64,000 bases of DNA from Asticcacaulis currens (GCF_028550395.1 NZ_JAQQKW010000008.1:1-64000), one strand, 5' to 3'. Positions 1 to 9,707 are shown, counted from the first letter of the stretch. A program made the numbers and translations. Notes: generated from the sequence alone by a model not told the origin.

Positions 1-31
1 ACAGACTCGGCGATTTGTTACTCTCAACAAA

Positions 32-53
32 ACGGGGGCGATCATGCCCCCGT
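32..53 (-). terminator. Hairpin, possible terminator
   Basis: Perfect 8-bp inverted repeat ACGGGGGC / GCCCCCGT with a 6-nt loop. Read on the minus strand the second arm is followed by a T-rich stretch (TTTTGTTG), so it could end transcription from the minus-strand gene at 306-3074; it could equally serve a plus-strand gene lying before the window. Its distance (about 250 nt) from that gene weakens the assignment. Confidence 0.45.
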
Positions 54-117
54 GTCGTCAAAACCCTGCCCAGAAAATACGACCAGAGAACTGTATCGGC
101 CCTTAAGTGAACTGCAT

Positions 118-300
118 TAGGGGTGGTGGGGGCTCTTTTCGATCAGGCACTCTGAGCCCTGCCTGCGGCGGCCGCCTCAATGGCGGCTTGAGCGGAATGA
201 TTCCACTGGAAATCATTCCGCTTTAATAGCTCACCCCACCACCGCATCTCAGCTTCGCCTCGTGCGGTCCCCCTCCCCGCCAGTGGCAGGGAGGTATAAA
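118..300. repeat. Dispersed extragenic repeat, copy A
   Basis: Non-coding GC-rich element built from stacked inverted repeats. The left part carries GGTGGTGGGGGCTCTT, also found in the copy at 5159-5330; the right part ends CCTCCCCGCC...GGCAGGGAGGTATAA, which matches the right end of that copy and, inverted, its left end. In the middle sits an 11-bp inverted repeat (192-202 with 211-221, GCGGAATGATT / AATCATTCCGC) followed by TTTAATA, which may act as a terminator. Together with the hairpin at 32-53 this accounts for the first 305 bases; I see no gene there. Confidence 0.75.
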
Positions 301-305
301 ACAGA

Positions 306-3074
306 CTATTCCCCTTGCGCTTCGGGGGGCAGGGACTGATCGTCGGATTTCGGAGTCTTGCGTCCAAAGGGCACGACGACCAGATTGTCCGGCTGTCCGC
401 GCATAAACCCCTTGGAAATCAGGTGCGAGGCGGCAATGCCTTCATTGCCGTCATCGGCCAGTTTCGACAGGCCATGCCCTTGCCCCAGACCGTCGGCGTT
501 CAACTCATCCGGGTCGGCATTCGACAGGTCTTCGCGGTTGAGATAGGAAATCGCCAGCTCACGGAAGATATAGTCGAGGATCGAGGTCGCCGAGCGGATC
601 GAGTCGTTACCGCTGACCGGACCGGCCGGTTCAAAGCGCGTAAAGACGAAGGCATCGACAAATTCGTCCAGCGGCACGCCGTATTGCAGGCCGATCGACA
701 CGGCGATGGCAAAATTATTCATCAGTGAACGGAAGGCCGCGCCCTCCTTGTGCATGTCGATGAAGATTTCGCCGACCGAACCGTCTTCGTATTCACCGGT
801 ATGCAGATAGACCTTATGGCCGCCGACGCTGGCCTTCTGGATATAGCCCTTGCGGCGGTCGGGCAGCTTCTGGCGTTCGCGGTCGCGTTCGATGATCTTT
901 TCGATGACCGTCTGGGCCGGGGCTTCGCGCACCGGTTCCGGGGCCGGGCGGCGGGCCTCCTCAAATTCCGGAATATCGAGCGTCAGCGACGGCGGGGCCG
1001 GCTGACGCTTGAGGCCGATGGCGCGCAGACCGCTATCGGCGGCCTGAGCCAGAACCTTGAGCGCGTCTGGCACGCCCTTATCCCACTCCAGAACAAGGGC
1101 CGAGGCCGCCTGGGCCGAGGCAAAGCTTTCGAGCTTGTGCCGCAGGGCCAGACGCGCCTTCAGGCCGGGGGGGCTCAGGCGCTGACGCAGGGCATCAGGC
1201 AGCCCCTCCGGGGTGTCATGGCCGAAGATAAAGGCCTGCGCCTCAGCAATTTCGTTGGCGGTAAAGCCCATCAGGCGCAGCAGGCTGAAGCCCGGCGCGT
1301 GCAGGTCTTCGTCGCTGATGCCCCAGATATCCTTGATAAAATCAGTATTCAACACCGCCGGGGACACCACCTCATCGAGGCTGTGGGCGGTGATCAGAGC
1401 GGCCTCCAGGGCGGCGATTTCAAAATCGCTCAGTCCCTTGGCTTTCAGGGTCTGGGCATGGATATGCGGTGCGCCGTCCAGCGTGCGGTGCCCCAGCAGA
1501 TGCGTGCGCACCGCGTCGCGCTCATCGCCGCTCAGCCCTTGCCAGACGGCGGGGTGCAGGCCGCGCACAAAGACGCCGTCGGCGCCTTCCATGGCCACGG
1601 TCAGGGCGGTCAGGGGCGCATCGCCCAGCGTCACGCCCAGCCGCAGCGACAATTCCGGATCGTCGAACAGGGTCGTCGTCTGGACGTGGCGCAGGCCGGT
1701 GGGCTTGGCCAGTTTCAGGGCCGCTTGCAGGCGGGTCAGGGCGTGCGCCTTAAGGTCAGCGCTTTTGAGGCCCGACAGGCGATAGAGCTTCTGACTCAGC
1801 GCCGATACCCGGTCGTCGCGCTCGGCGGCGAACCCGGCATAGGGCGTCAGGTGACGCGACAGCACGGCAGAGGCGTGCACGCTTTCGGCATCCAGCACGG
1901 CCATCAGGGCCGCGGCAAAGTCCTGTCCGGCTTCGGTCTGGGCGCTCAGCCCCAGCGCCATAAGGGTTTCGCTGAGGCCCGCCACGGTCAGGGCGATGGG
2001 CCGATGCTGGGCCAGACGCAGCGCCGCTTCGGGCGTGGCGGCAAAGGTCAGGTGGCTTTCGATATCGAGCGCCACGGTCCACAGGGCGGCGCAGGCGGCA
2101 AAGCCTTCGACATCGAAGCCGGTTGGCTTAAGGAAACCATAGGCGTTGAGCGCGGCGCGCGGCGCGATCAGGGCGTCGTCCAGCGCCTCGGCGGCGTCCG
2201 GATCGAAGGCGACCCACAGGCGACCGCTTTCCAGCGCCGCCTGCGCCGCCAGGCGCGCCGACGGATCACCGGCAGCGATCAGGTCGCGGCGCGCCGTGAC
2301 GATGACGGCCGGGGCGGGTCGGTCGGCCTCGACATTTTGCAAAGACCAGTCGGGCAGGGCACTGTCGCCGGTCAAACCGTCCGTGGACTGAATAACTGAC
2401 TGAATGAGGGCATCTGAGGCCCCCAGACGGCGGGCCTTGAGCGCCGCGCGGGCCAGAGCCGGATTGTGGTGCAGACTGGCCCGCTGTTCGCCCTCGGCGC
2501 GGGCAATGGCAGCCGTGATGCCGGACAGGGCGGCGTGCAACTGATCGCGGGTGGCGCGGGCGACGGCTTCGGAGCGCGCCCCGACCAGAAGGTCGCGCAG
2601 CTCACGCACACAGGCATGGTCTTCGATATCGGCGTAGCGGGTCTCCGTCTGGGCGGATTTCGTGCCATCCAGCAGCGGCACACGGTGCCCCGTCCGCAAT
2701 CCCGTCCCCGGTGCGGCCAGCCCCAGCCGCAGGGTCGCCGCCAGTTCGGCGGCAAAGGCCTGCGCCTCGTCTTCGCGCACTATACCGTACACCCGCCCCC
2801 ACGCCGCTAACCGATGGGCATAGAGGTCGAAAGCGCCATCCAGCCCTTCGGCCACGGGAGGAAATGCCCCTTCGGGCAGGTCACGCGGCAGGGCTTCGAC
2901 CCAGTCGTGCCAGGCTTCGCTTTGCGCCGTCGTCCAGTCGCGCGGGCACAGGACGCTGAAACTGTCGGGGCCGCGTTCGATTTCGCGCCATTCCAGCACC
3001 GGCTGGGCCTGTTCGGCGCGCGCCGCAAAGGACAGATCGGGCAGGACAGAATCGCCGGACGTTATCTTTGCCAT
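306..3074 (-). CDS. Degenerate class II ribonucleotide reductase (NrdJ) paralogue with TSCPD domain
   Basis: 922 residues. What is seen: the C-terminal region (about 735-845) is a well preserved copy of the NrdJ TSCPD-type domain ([48 protein letters not shown]). Upstream, collinear remnants of the NrdJ barrel are recognisable: an [11 protein letters not shown] segment near 102-112, an [15 protein letters not shown] segment near 320-338, and [20 protein letters not shown] near 534-552. The place where NrdJ has its NPCSE catalytic loop reads FDPDAAEA (about 290-297), so the Asn, Cys and Glu are gone; the phosphate-binding loop and the C-terminal Cys-rich tail are also missing. Only three cysteines remain in the protein. 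Start chosen at the ATG at 3074 (GGGGAAG upstream) rather than an in-frame GTG at 3098. Inference: a non-catalytic paralogue, perhaps a partner or regulator of the true NrdJ, which is not in this window. The reading frame is intact, so it is not a decayed pseudogene. Confidence 0.8.
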   Translation of the reverse strand: MAKITSGDSVLPDLSFAARAEQAQPVLEWREIERGPDSFSVLCPRDWTTAQSEAWHDWVEALPRDLPEGAFPPVAEGLDGAFDLYAHRLAAWGRVYGIVREDEAQAFAAELAATLRLGLAAPGTGLRTGHRVPLLDGTKSAQTETRYADIEDHACVRELRDLLVGARSEAVARATRDQLHAALSGITAAIARAEGEQRASLHHNPALARAALKARRLGASDALIQSVIQSTDGLTGDSALPDWSLQNVEADRPAPAVIVTARRDLIAAGDPSARLAAQAALESGRLWVAFDPDAAEALDDALIAPRAALNAYGFLKPTGFDVEGFAACAALWTVALDIESHLTFAATPEAALRLAQHRPIALTVAGLSETLMALGLSAQTEAGQDFAAALMAVLDAESVHASAVLSRHLTPYAGFAAERDDRVSALSQKLYRLSGLKSADLKAHALTRLQAALKLAKPTGLRHVQTTTLFDDPELSLRLGVTLGDAPLTALTVAMEGADGVFVRGLHPAVWQGLSGDERDAVRTHLLGHRTLDGAPHIHAQTLKAKGLSDFEIAALEAALITAHSLDEVVSPAVLNTDFIKDIWGISDEDLHAPGFSLLRLMGFTANEIAEAQAFIFGHDTPEGLPDALRQRLSPPGLKARLALRHKLESFASAQAASALVLEWDKGVPDALKVLAQAADSGLRAIGLKRQPAPPSLTLDIPEFEEARRPAPEPVREAPAQTVIEKIIERDRERQKLPDRRKGYIQKASVGGHKVYLHTGEYEDGSVGEIFIDMHKEGAAFRSLMNNFAIAVSIGLQYGVPLDEFVDAFVFTRFEPAGPVSGNDSIRSATSILDYIFRELAISYLNREDLSNADPDELNADGLGQGHGLSKLADDGNEGIAASHLISKGFMRGQPDNLVVVPFGRKTPKSDDQSLPPEAQGE

Positions 3075-3316
3075 TGGCTTCCCCGGATTGGCGAACACAG
3101 TTGGGGATAAAGCCTAGACCGATTTTAACCTTTCAGCAATAAATGTGGGGCGGGCGCGCTGATCCATCCACAATATGTTGCGTGAGACTCTCGTGGGGGA
3201 TAATTCGCAAGTGGCGGCCTTTGAAGCGCTTTACGCAGATGCAGCGGCGCTTTATAAGTCAGGGGACGCATAACCGGCGGAGTCCGTCTCCGTCTTTAGT
3301 GAAATAGGGTAAGACC

Positions 3317-3712
3317 TTGCTGGATAAAGCCTTCTTGTGGTGGAGCGGTGCGACGCTCGGTACGCTGTTCACCATCGGCCGCACGTCGAAGCTCGTCGGG
3401 ACCGACGAATTCGGCAACAAGTACTATCAGGCCCGGAACACCAAGGAAAGCTACGGCGACAAGCCGCGCCGCTATGTGATCTATAACGGTTATGCCGACG
3501 CCTCGAAGATCCCGCCCGACTGGCACGGCTGGATGCACTATATGTACGACGAGCCGCCGACGGTGGCGCCGTTGCCGCGCAAGTCGTGGGAAAAGCCGCA
3601 CCTGCCCAACCTGTCGGGCACGCCGTTTGCGCAGTTCCCCAAGGGGTCGCTGAATGCCGAAGGCGAGCGTCAGGCCTCGAAGTCGGGCGATTACGAGGCG
3701 TGGAAGCCCTGA
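3317..3712 (+). CDS. NADH:ubiquinone oxidoreductase subunit NDUFA12 family
   Basis: 131 residues, the typical length of bacterial NDUFA12 (B17.2) proteins, accessory subunits of respiratory complex I that sit on its peripheral arm. Recognised from the N-terminal W-rich segment, GTDEFGNKYYQ near 28-38, RRYVIYNG, and the PPDWHGWMHYMYDEPP signature near 66-81. The frame is closed upstream by a TAG 12 nt before the start, and the only suitable start is TTG at 3317, preceded by AGGGTAAG. The stop TGA overlaps the ATG of the next gene, so the two are likely co-translated. This pair next to aat is a conserved alphaproteobacterial arrangement. Confidence 0.92.
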   Translation: MLDKAFLWWSGATLGTLFTIGRTSKLVGTDEFGNKYYQARNTKESYGDKPRRYVIYNGYADASKIPPDWHGWMHYMYDEPPTVAPLPRKSWEKPHLPNLSGTPFAQFPKGSLNAEGERQASKSGDYEAWKP

Positions 3713-4530
3713 TGAGAAAGACCGGCGTGATGGTTCGGGCGGTGCTGCTGATGGCCGGCGTGGCCGCCATCGCCTTGCCGCTCTATGCCCAGAACATCCC
3801 GCCCGACGAAGAAGCCCCGCGCCGGGAGCCAAGCCGTGATCGCCGCGATGCGCGCGACAATGCCGACTTCGATCCCGAACCCTACTATATCGACGGCGTC
3901 GAGTATAAGCCCTACGATCCGAACGGGGGTAAACGCAATACGCCGCAGCGCGCCACCGCGACCCAGCCGGTGAACCGCCCGTCCGCCCCCGTCGCGGCTC
4001 AGCCGCAGGGGGTAGGGGCTGGCACGCCGTCAGCGGCCCCGCCGACCGCCGCCGCGACGCGCCCGGCTTCGACCACGCCCTATGTCGATTCCACCGGTCA
4101 GGTGGTCGGCAATGCGCCACCCGTCAGCAGTGCGTCTCAGTCTTCGGTGGCGACCGTTGTGGTGCCGCCGGAAAAGCGCGTGCGCTATGGGGCGGCTATC
4201 CTGACGGTGCTCGACAAGGTGACCGGCGAAGCCATCCGCTTCGAAGCGCCGGTGGGCAAGCCCAAGCGTTATCGCGGCATGGTCTATACGGTAAAGGCCT
4301 GCGAAACCTCGGCGCAGGACGAGGCGATGAGCGACACCATGACCTATCTGGAGGTACGCACCTCGCCCCAGCCCGCGGCCAACGGCACGGTGCCCAAGCC
4401 GAAGGACGTGTTCCGGGGCTGGACCTATGCCTCGACGCCGGGCGTTAACGGGATGGAACACCCGGTCTATGACGTCTGGGTGGTCAGTTGCAGGACGCCC
4501 TTGCCGGTTACGGCGGTCGCCAGCCGGTAG
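3712..4530 (+). CDS. DUF2155 domain protein, secreted
   Basis: 272 residues. The ATG at 3712 overlaps the NDUFA12 stop (ATGA-type coupling), and gives an N-terminus with a clear signal peptide (hydrophobic [16 protein letters not shown], likely cut before QNIPP). A Pro/Ala/Thr-rich low-complexity linker (about 85-145) leads to the conserved C-terminal DUF2155 domain (about 155-265; [54 protein letters not shown]). Function is not established for the family; the constant pairing with NDUFA12 suggests a link with respiratory complex assembly, but that is inference. Its last 21 codons overlap the convergent aat gene. Confidence 0.88.
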   Translation: MRKTGVMVRAVLLMAGVAAIALPLYAQNIPPDEEAPRREPSRDRRDARDNADFDPEPYYIDGVEYKPYDPNGGKRNTPQRATATQPVNRPSAPVAAQPQGVGAGTPSAAPPTAAATRPASTTPYVDSTGQVVGNAPPVSSASQSSVATVVVPPEKRVRYGAAILTVLDKVTGEAIRFEAPVGKPKRYRGMVYTVKACETSAQDEAMSDTMTYLEVRTSPQPAANGTVPKPKDVFRGWTYASTPGVNGMEHPVYDVWVVSCRTPLPVTAVASR

Positions 4531-5117
4531 AAGTCGCCTTCGACCGACAGCGCGTCTTTCAGGCGCGCCTTGTAGTCCTCACGCGGAATTTCGATGACGC
4601 CGAACTGTCGCAGATGGTCGGTCAAAAACTGACAGTCGAGCAGGCGATAGCCACCGGCGCGCAGCCGCGCCACCAGATGCACCAGCGCGATCTTTGAGGC
4701 ATCCGTGGCGCGCGACACCATGCTTTCGCCGAAAAAGGCCCCGTTGATGGCCACGCCATAAAGCCCGCCGACCAGCCTTGCGCCGTCCCACACCTCGACG
4801 CTGTGGGCCAGACCGCGCGCGAACAGGGCTTCGTAAAGCGATTGAATGGAATGGGAAATCCACGTGCTTTCGCGGTCGGCGGCGCTTTCGGCGCACAGTT
4901 CGATGACCTGACGAAAGGCCGTGTCGATCTTGACGGTGAAGGTTGTGTTGCGCACGGTGCGCGCCAATCGCGACGGCACATGGACGCCCTCCAGCGGCAA
5001 TATGCCCCGCAGCGGCGGATCGACCAGAAACAGGGTCTCATCGTCGCGCGCATCCGACATCGGAAAAATCCCGGTGCGGTAGCATTGAACGAGATCGTCT
5101 AACGTAAAGTCGGCCAT
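4467..5117 (-). CDS. aat: Leucyl/phenylalanyl-tRNA--protein transferase
   Basis: 216 residues. Aat transfers Leu or Phe from aminoacyl-tRNA to the N-terminus of proteins starting with Arg or Lys, marking them for ClpS/ClpAP degradation (N-degron pathway, cytoplasm). Recognised by [10 protein letters not shown] near 13-22, [25 protein letters not shown] (residues about 86-110), [20 protein letters not shown], and [15 protein letters not shown] near 158-172. Length and motifs are complete. The 3' end overlaps the convergent DUF2155 gene by 64 nt. It lies downstream of the aroQ-accB-accC cluster on the same strand, but the repeat at 5159-5330 and about 245 nt separate them, so co-transcription is uncertain. 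Confidence 0.95.
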   Translation of the reverse strand: MADFTLDDLVQCYRTGIFPMSDARDDETLFLVDPPLRGILPLEGVHVPSRLARTVRNTTFTVKIDTAFRQVIELCAESAADRESTWISHSIQSLYEALFARGLAHSVEVWDGARLVGGLYGVAINGAFFGESMVSRATDASKIALVHLVARLRAGGYRLLDCQFLTDHLRQFGVIEIPREDYKARLKDALSVEGDFYRLATAVTGKGVLQLTTQTS

Positions 5118-5158
5118 CTACACTCCCCCATTCTGGGCTGGGGGCCTCTGTAAGCCAA

Positions 5159-5330
5159 TTATACCTCCCCACCTGTGGTGGGGAGGGGGACCGCACGAGC
5201 CGACGCAGTCGGCGAGATGTGGTGGTGGGGGCTCTTGTCGTGAGGCAACAGCGCCAACTTGCTCAGGCCACCCCGCCCCCATTTGCTCCGCTAATGGTCC
5301 TCCTCCCCGCCAAAGGCAGGGAGGTATAAG
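5159..5330. repeat. Dispersed extragenic repeat, copy B
   Basis: Fills the aat/accC gap. It opens TATACCTCCCCACC, folds back on GGTGGGGAGG, continues GGGGACCGCACGAG, a small hairpin (CCGAC..GTCGG), GATGTGGTGGTGGGGGCTC, and closes with CTCCTCCCCGCC..GGCAGGGAGGTATAA. The outer TATACCTCCC and GGGAGGTATA are inverted repeats of each other, so the element is two facing half-units. Shares half-units with copy A (118-300) and copy C (29062-29122). Could act as a transcription terminator or mRNA stability element for accC; that is inference. Confidence 0.8.
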
Positions 5331-5363
5331 AGATGTAGCCAAACCCTCTCGAAGAAACGGGCG

Positions 5364-6737
5364 TTATACCTTCGCCTCTTCCTGCGCCTTGATCCACTTT
5401 TCCAGCCAGTGGATATTGTAATCCCCTTTCTGGATATCGGCTTCGTTCAGCAAGTCAAGGAACAGCGGAATCGTGGTGTCGATACCGGCCACAACGGTTT
5501 CCTGAAGGGCGCGCTTGAGGCGGGCCAGGGCTTCGGGACGGTCGCGCCCATAGACGATCAGCTTGCCGATCATCGAGTCGTAATAGGGCGGGATGGTGTA
5601 GCCGTTATAGACCGCCGAATCCATGCGCACGCCCAGACCACCGGGGGTGTGGAAGTCGGTGACCGTACCGGGCGACGGGACGAAGGTGCGGGCGTTTTCA
5701 GCATTGATCCGCACTTCGATAGAGTGGCCTTTCAGGTCGATATCGGCCTGGGTGAAGGACAGGGGCAGGCCCGCCGCGATGCGGATCTGTTCGCGGACCA
5801 GATCGACGCCGGTGACAAATTCGGTGACCGGGTGTTCGACCTGAAGGCGGGTGTTCATCTCGATGAAGAAGAACTCGCCATCCTCGTACAGGAACTCGAT
5901 GGTGCCGACGCCCAGATAGCCGATCTTGCGGATGGCCTCGACGACGATCATGCCAATCTTGTCGCGCGCCGTCGCGTCGATGACGGGCGAAGGGGCTTCT
6001 TCCAGCACCTTCTGGTGGCGGCGTTGCAGCGAGCAGTCGCGTTCGCCCAGATGCACCACATTGCCGTGGCTGTCGGCGATGACCTGAATCTCGATGTGGC
6101 GCGGCTTCTGGAGGTAGCGCTCCATATAGACCGTGCCGTCGCCAAAGGCCGCGGCGGCCTCGGTCTGGGCGCTCATCACCTGTTCGGCCAGCACGTCGGC
6201 ATTGGCCGCGACCTTCATGCCGCGACCGCCCCCGCCGGCAGCGGCCTTGATGATCAGCGGGAAGCCGATGGATTTCGACGCTTCGATGGCGTCTTCGACC
6301 GTGGCCACGCCGCCGTCAGAGCCCGGAACGACGGGGATGCCGGAGTCCTTGGCCGCCTGCTTGGCGGTGATCTTGTCGCCCATCAGGCGGATGTGGTCCG
6401 GCTGAGGCCCGATGAAGGTCATGCCGTGCGCGCCGACGATTTCGGCGAAGCGGGCGTTTTCCGACAGGAAGCCATAGCCGGGGTGGATCGCCTGAGCGCC
6501 GGTGATTTCGGCGGCGGCGATGATCGACGGAATGTTGAGATACGACTTGGCGGCAGCGGGCGGCCCGATGCAGACGCTTTCGTCGGCCAGATGCACATGC
6601 ATGGCGTTGGCGTCGGCGGTCGAATGCACCGCAACGGTGGCAATCCCCATCTCCTTACAGGCGCGGATGACGCGCAGGGCGATTTCGCCGCGGTTGGCGA
6701 TGAGGATCTTGTCGAACAGTTTGGGGGTGTCGGACAT
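5364..6737 (-). CDS. accC: Acetyl-CoA carboxylase, biotin carboxylase subunit
   Basis: 457 residues, normal length. Carries out ATP-dependent carboxylation of biotin on AccB, the first half-reaction of acetyl-CoA carboxylase, which makes malonyl-CoA for fatty acid synthesis. The N-terminal domain begins [21 protein letters not shown] (about 9-29); the ATP-grasp glycine loop [10 protein letters not shown] lies near 165-174; [20 protein letters not shown] near 232-251; [15 protein letters not shown] near 292-306 holds the catalytic Glu/Asn/Arg. Four nucleotides separate it from accB upstream, so the two are one operon (aroQ-accB-accC order). Confidence 0.97.
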   Translation of the reverse strand: MSDTPKLFDKILIANRGEIALRVIRACKEMGIATVAVHSTADANAMHVHLADESVCIGPPAAAKSYLNIPSIIAAAEITGAQAIHPGYGFLSENARFAEIVGAHGMTFIGPQPDHIRLMGDKITAKQAAKDSGIPVVPGSDGGVATVEDAIEASKSIGFPLIIKAAAGGGGRGMKVAANADVLAEQVMSAQTEAAAAFGDGTVYMERYLQKPRHIEIQVIADSHGNVVHLGERDCSLQRRHQKVLEEAPSPVIDATARDKIGMIVVEAIRKIGYLGVGTIEFLYEDGEFFFIEMNTRLQVEHPVTEFVTGVDLVREQIRIAAGLPLSFTQADIDLKGHSIEVRINAENARTFVPSPGTVTDFHTPGGLGVRMDSAVYNGYTIPPYYDSMIGKLIVYGRDRPEALARLKRALQETVVAGIDTTIPLFLDLLNEADIQKGDYNIHWLEKWIKAQEEAKV

Positions 6738-6741
6738 GGCG

Positions 6742-7233
6742 TTAGTCGATTACCACGAGGCCTTCGCCGAATTCGACGGGCTGGGCGTCGGACACGAGGA
6801 TTTCCGACACCGTGCCGTCCTTGGGCGCCGGGATCGGGTTCATGGTTTTCATGGCTTCGATGATCAGCAGGGTCTGACCGGCCTTCACCTTGTCGCCGAC
6901 CTTGACGAAGGTGGCGGCACCCGGTTGCGGCGACAGATAGACGGTGCCGACCATGGGTGATTTCAGGGCGTCCTTGGCGGCTTTCGGCGCTTCGGCGGCG
7001 GCAGGGGCCGCAACCGGAGCCGCAGCCGCGGCCACAGGGGCGGGAGCGGCGACCGGAGCGGCGTATGTCGTCAGGGGGGCAGCGACCGGCGCGGCGGTCA
7101 GGGTGCGCGCGACGCGGATCTTCAGTTCACCCTGCTCGACCTCGATTTCGGTCAGCTCGGTTTCCTTCAGGATGTCCGCCAGCTTGCGAATGAGGCGGGG
7201 GTCGATCGGGTCAACCGGTTTTTGCGATGACAT
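6742..7233 (-). CDS. accB: Acetyl-CoA carboxylase, biotin carboxyl carrier protein
   Basis: 163 residues. Carrier of the covalently bound biotin that shuttles between AccC and the carboxyltransferase. N-terminal oligomerisation segment (about 10-45), an Ala/Pro-rich flexible linker (about 50-85, dense in APVAAP repeats) and a C-terminal biotinyl domain (about 88-163) with the biotin-accepting Lys in EAMKTMNPI (near 128). The residue after the Lys is Thr rather than the Met of E. coli. Lies between aroQ and accC on the same strand, 51 nt after aroQ. Confidence 0.96.
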   Translation of the reverse strand: MSSQKPVDPIDPRLIRKLADILKETELTEIEVEQGELKIRVARTLTAAPVAAPLTTYAAPVAAPAPVAAAAAPVAAPAAAEAPKAAKDALKSPMVGTVYLSPQPGAATFVKVGDKVKAGQTLLIIEAMKTMNPIPAPKDGTVSEILVSDAQPVEFGEGLVVID

Positions 7234-7284
7234 GCGCTTACCTTGGTTAGGGGGTGGGGCCGTGCGTAGGAACGGGCCGGTGGG

Positions 7285-7725
7285 CTATTGTTCGATGAGG
7301 CGTAGGGCCGCCTCGATAGCCAGTTCATAGCCAATCGCCCCCATACCGGCAATAACCGCCTTGGCCGCCAGAGACACATAGGAGTGATGGCGGAACGGTT
7401 CGCGGGCGTGAGGGTTCGACAGGTGGCATTCGATGATCGGCTGGCTCAGGGCCTTCAGCGCGTCGAGTAACGCGACCGAGGTGTGGCCATAGCCGGCCGG
7501 GTTGAGAATCAGGACCGAGGCGTGTTCGCGCGCCTCCTGCACCCAGTCGATCAGTTCGCCTTCGTGATTCGTCTGGCGAAAGACGACCGGGACATGACGG
7601 GCGGCGGCCAGCGCGGTGCACCGGGCCTCGATGTCCGAAAGACGTGTATATCCATAAATTTCCGGCTCACGCACCCCCAGAAGGTTGAGGTTTGGGCCGT
7701 TAAGGACATATATGGGTTTCGACAT
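7285..7725 (-). CDS. aroQ: 3-dehydroquinate dehydratase, type II
   Basis: 146 residues, the usual size of the dodecameric type II enzyme, which converts 3-dehydroquinate to 3-dehydroshikimate in aromatic amino acid biosynthesis. Motifs: [21 protein letters not shown] (5-25) with the catalytic Tyr near 24, [25 protein letters not shown], and [16 protein letters not shown] with the catalytic His. The frame is open well upstream, but only the ATG at 7725 gives a family-like N-terminus ([11 protein letters not shown]). First gene of the aroQ-accB-accC operon; divergent from thiS, 93 nt away. Confidence 0.96.
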   Translation of the reverse strand: MSKPIYVLNGPNLNLLGVREPEIYGYTRLSDIEARCTALAAARHVPVVFRQTNHEGELIDWVQEAREHASVLILNPAGYGHTSVALLDALKALSQPIIECHLSNPHAREPFRHHSYVSLAAKAVIAGMGAIGYELAIEAALRLIEQ

Positions 7726-7818
7726 GCAAAGCCTGATCCTGTGGGATGCGGTCTTGTATCCCCTGTTGCGCGTGCTCACAAGAAAAAGCGGGCTTTTTCG
7801 CCCGAAAACGATCCGAAA

Positions 7819-8022
7819 ATGACGAAAATTCTGTTGAATGGCGAAGAAACCGAGGTTTTGGCCGCCAATGTGATGGCGCTGATCGAACAGATCGGCATTG
7901 ATCCGCGCAAGGTGGCGGTGGAGCGCAATCTCGAAATCGTGCCCAAATCGGCCTATGTCGCCACGCCTATCGAGGCCGGAGACCGCTTTGAGATCGTCCA
8001 CTTTGTCGGCGGCGGCGATTGA
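7819..8022 (+). CDS. thiS: Sulfur carrier protein ThiS
   Basis: 67 residues with the ubiquitin-like fold typical of ThiS, which carries sulfur as a C-terminal thiocarboxylate to ThiG for thiazole formation. Start at ATG 7819 ([10 protein letters not shown]); the frame is open further upstream but that part is antisense to aroQ. Core [15 protein letters not shown] and [13 protein letters not shown] match the family. Odd: the chain ends GGGD, with one Asp after the Gly-Gly that is normally the very C-terminus. thiG follows on the same strand 148 nt later. I see no TPP riboswitch upstream. Confidence 0.88.
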   Translation: MTKILLNGEETEVLAANVMALIEQIGIDPRKVAVERNLEIVPKSAYVATPIEAGDRFEIVHFVGGGD

Positions 8023-8170
8023 ATCGGGTCTATCCGTGGTTAAGCCTTAATCGCGTCGCTTCATCCGAACACAACTTATTTCATGGCGCGATTGCCGCGC
8101 GTGAAGGGGTGGTTTTGCCAGCAGAAAGCCGTATAGAGACGCCAAAGCGTTTCATACGGGACCGATACTC

Positions 8171-8965
8171 ATGACCGAACCGACCGCCGCTCTTTCCCCT
8201 GATACCTGGACCGTTGCCGGGCGCACCTTTTCCTCGCGCCTGATCGTCGGCACCGGCAAGTATAAGGACTATGCCCAGAACGCCGCGGCGGCGCGGGCGT
8301 CGGGCGCGGAGATCGTCACCGTGGCCGTGCGGCGGGTCAATCTGACCGATCCGAACCAGCCCATGCTGATGGACTATGTGAAACAGGACGAATTCACCTA
8401 CCTGCCCAATACGGCGGGCTGTTTCACGGGTGAGGATGCGGTGCGCACCCTGCGTCTGGCGCGTGAGGCCGGCGGCTGGAACCTCGTCAAGCTGGAGGTC
8501 CTGTCCGACCCCAAGACGCTTTATCCCGATATGGAAGAAACGCTGCGGTCGCTGAAGCTGCTGGTCAAGGACGGTTTCGACGTCATGGTCTACTGCTCGG
8601 ACGATCCGGTCTATGCCAAGAAGCTGGAAGAGGCCGGGGCGTGCGCCATCATGCCCCTGGGTGCGCCCATTGGTTCGGGTCTCGGCATCCAGAATCGCGT
8701 GACGCTGCGCATCATTATCGAGAACGCGAAGGTGCCGGTGCTGGTCGATGCGGGCGTGGGTACGGCGTCGGATGCGGCTGTGGGCATGGAGCTGGGCTGC
8801 GACGCCATTCTGATGAACACCGCCATTGCCGAAGCCAAGGACCCGATCCGCATGGCCGTGGCGATGAAGCACGCGGTGATCGCCGGCCGCGAAGCCTATC
8901 TGGCCGGGCGTATGGCGAAGAAGCTCTATGCCGATCCGTCCTCGCCTCTGGCGGGGTTGATCTGA
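8171..8965 (+). CDS. thiG: Thiazole synthase ThiG
   Basis: 264 residues. Forms the thiazole phosphate of thiamine from deoxyxylulose phosphate, dehydroglycine (or glycine imine) and ThiS thiocarboxylate. TIM barrel with [13 protein letters not shown] near 20-32, [12 protein letters not shown] near 80-91, the Schiff-base Lys in LVKLEVL (about residue 107), [14 protein letters not shown] near 160-173 and [18 protein letters not shown] near 194-211 (phosphate binding). Complete. Sits behind thiS; no thiO, thiC or thiE is adjacent. Confidence 0.96.
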   Translation: MTEPTAALSPDTWTVAGRTFSSRLIVGTGKYKDYAQNAAAARASGAEIVTVAVRRVNLTDPNQPMLMDYVKQDEFTYLPNTAGCFTGEDAVRTLRLAREAGGWNLVKLEVLSDPKTLYPDMEETLRSLKLLVKDGFDVMVYCSDDPVYAKKLEEAGACAIMPLGAPIGSGLGIQNRVTLRIIIENAKVPVLVDAGVGTASDAAVGMELGCDAILMNTAIAEAKDPIRMAVAMKHAVIAGREAYLAGRMAKKLYADPSSPLAGLI

Positions 8966-8977
8966 TCTTAAGACGAT

Positions 8978-9613
8978 CTAATCCGGGGCGATCCTTTCTC
9001 CCTTTTCCAGCCTTTCGAGATGTGCCCGGTGATAGTCGGGGGCGAAGATGGCCGGGTGGCGTCGCAGTTCAACGTCCGGAGGCTTCCCGGTCTCGTTCAC
9101 AATGCGTTTGTGATATTCACGCCATAAGGCCATCAGATCGCTGACGTCGCCATCGACATAACCGTCGTCACGCCAGAGGGCGAGGTGCATGCCTTTGGCA
9201 AGGCGGACGAGCTTTTCTTCCACTTCGCCGAGGCGGGTCTCGTACAGTTCGTGGCGGGCGATTTCGGCCTCGGCACGCTCCAGCGCCAGAATCTGCGCCG
9301 CCTTTTCGTCGATCGTGTAGCGCTTGTCGCCGGGATAGCGTTCTTCGTACTCTTCCTCGTCCTCATCAAAGCGGGCAGGGCGTGCGGTGGCGGCCTTGGC
9401 TGGTCTGGGCTCCGGTGGCGGGGCAAACACCTGACACAGCATCCGATCGGCGGTCATGACGGCGCGGGCCGTGCGCTCCGCTTCGAGGGCGGTTTCCGGT
9501 TTCGAAAGGGAGGTCACGTGCCCCAGCACCGTGTCGGCAAAATCGCGCAGGGCGGCGCGACGTTCGGCCAGCAGCGCTCTCAGTTCCGCCTTGTTTTCCG
9601 CGAGGACATCCAT
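8978..9613 (-). CDS. Conserved-looking hypothetical protein
   Basis: 211 residues; I do not recognise a family. No signal peptide or membrane segment. An N-terminal helical part (about 1-60) is followed by an Ala/Pro-rich piece and a strongly acidic run (FDEDEEEYEERY, about 81-92), then a long charged helix (about 100-145, ILALERAEAEIARHELYETR), and a C-terminal part with DLMALWREYHKR and FAPDYHRAHLERLEKGE. It is convergent with thiG, 12 nt away. Codon use looks like its neighbours. Probably cytoplasmic. Confidence 0.75.
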   Translation of the reverse strand: MDVLAENKAELRALLAERRAALRDFADTVLGHVTSLSKPETALEAERTARAVMTADRMLCQVFAPPPEPRPAKAATARPARFDEDEEEYEERYPGDKRYTIDEKAAQILALERAEAEIARHELYETRLGEVEEKLVRLAKGMHLALWRDDGYVDGDVSDLMALWREYHKRIVNETGKPPDVELRRHPAIFAPDYHRAHLERLEKGERIAPD

Positions 9614-9659
9614 GAGGCCATGATGACACAGGCGGATTGCGCGGGGATAGATCCTCGTG

Positions 9660-9697
9660 AAACCCCTATCAGGGGTCTGGGGGCAACGGCCCCCAGA
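9660..9697 (-). terminator. Tandem hairpins after dsbA-like gene
   Basis: On the minus strand two hairpins follow the stop of the DsbA-like gene: CTGGGGGC-CGTT-GCCCCCAG (9 bp with flanks, plus coordinates 9676-9697), then ACCCCT-GAT-AGGGGT followed by TTC. The first is strong; the T-run is short. Confidence 0.5.
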
Positions 9698-9707
9698 GTC
9701 GTTTCGC

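Noticed and set aside
750-2399. A 549-codon plus-strand frame inside the NrdJ-like gene
   Set aside because: Shadow of the minus-strand gene; its composition is low-complexity Gly/Gln/Arg and the minus-strand product has clear homology.
8040-8060. CtrA-like site (TTAAGCCTTAA)
   Set aside because: Spacing between the TTAA halves is 3 nt, not the 7 nt of CtrA boxes; other TTAA pairs in the gaps also failed.
7726-8170. TPP riboswitch upstream of thiS or thiG
   Set aside because: Neither the CTGAGA nor the ACCTGA element of the THI box is present.
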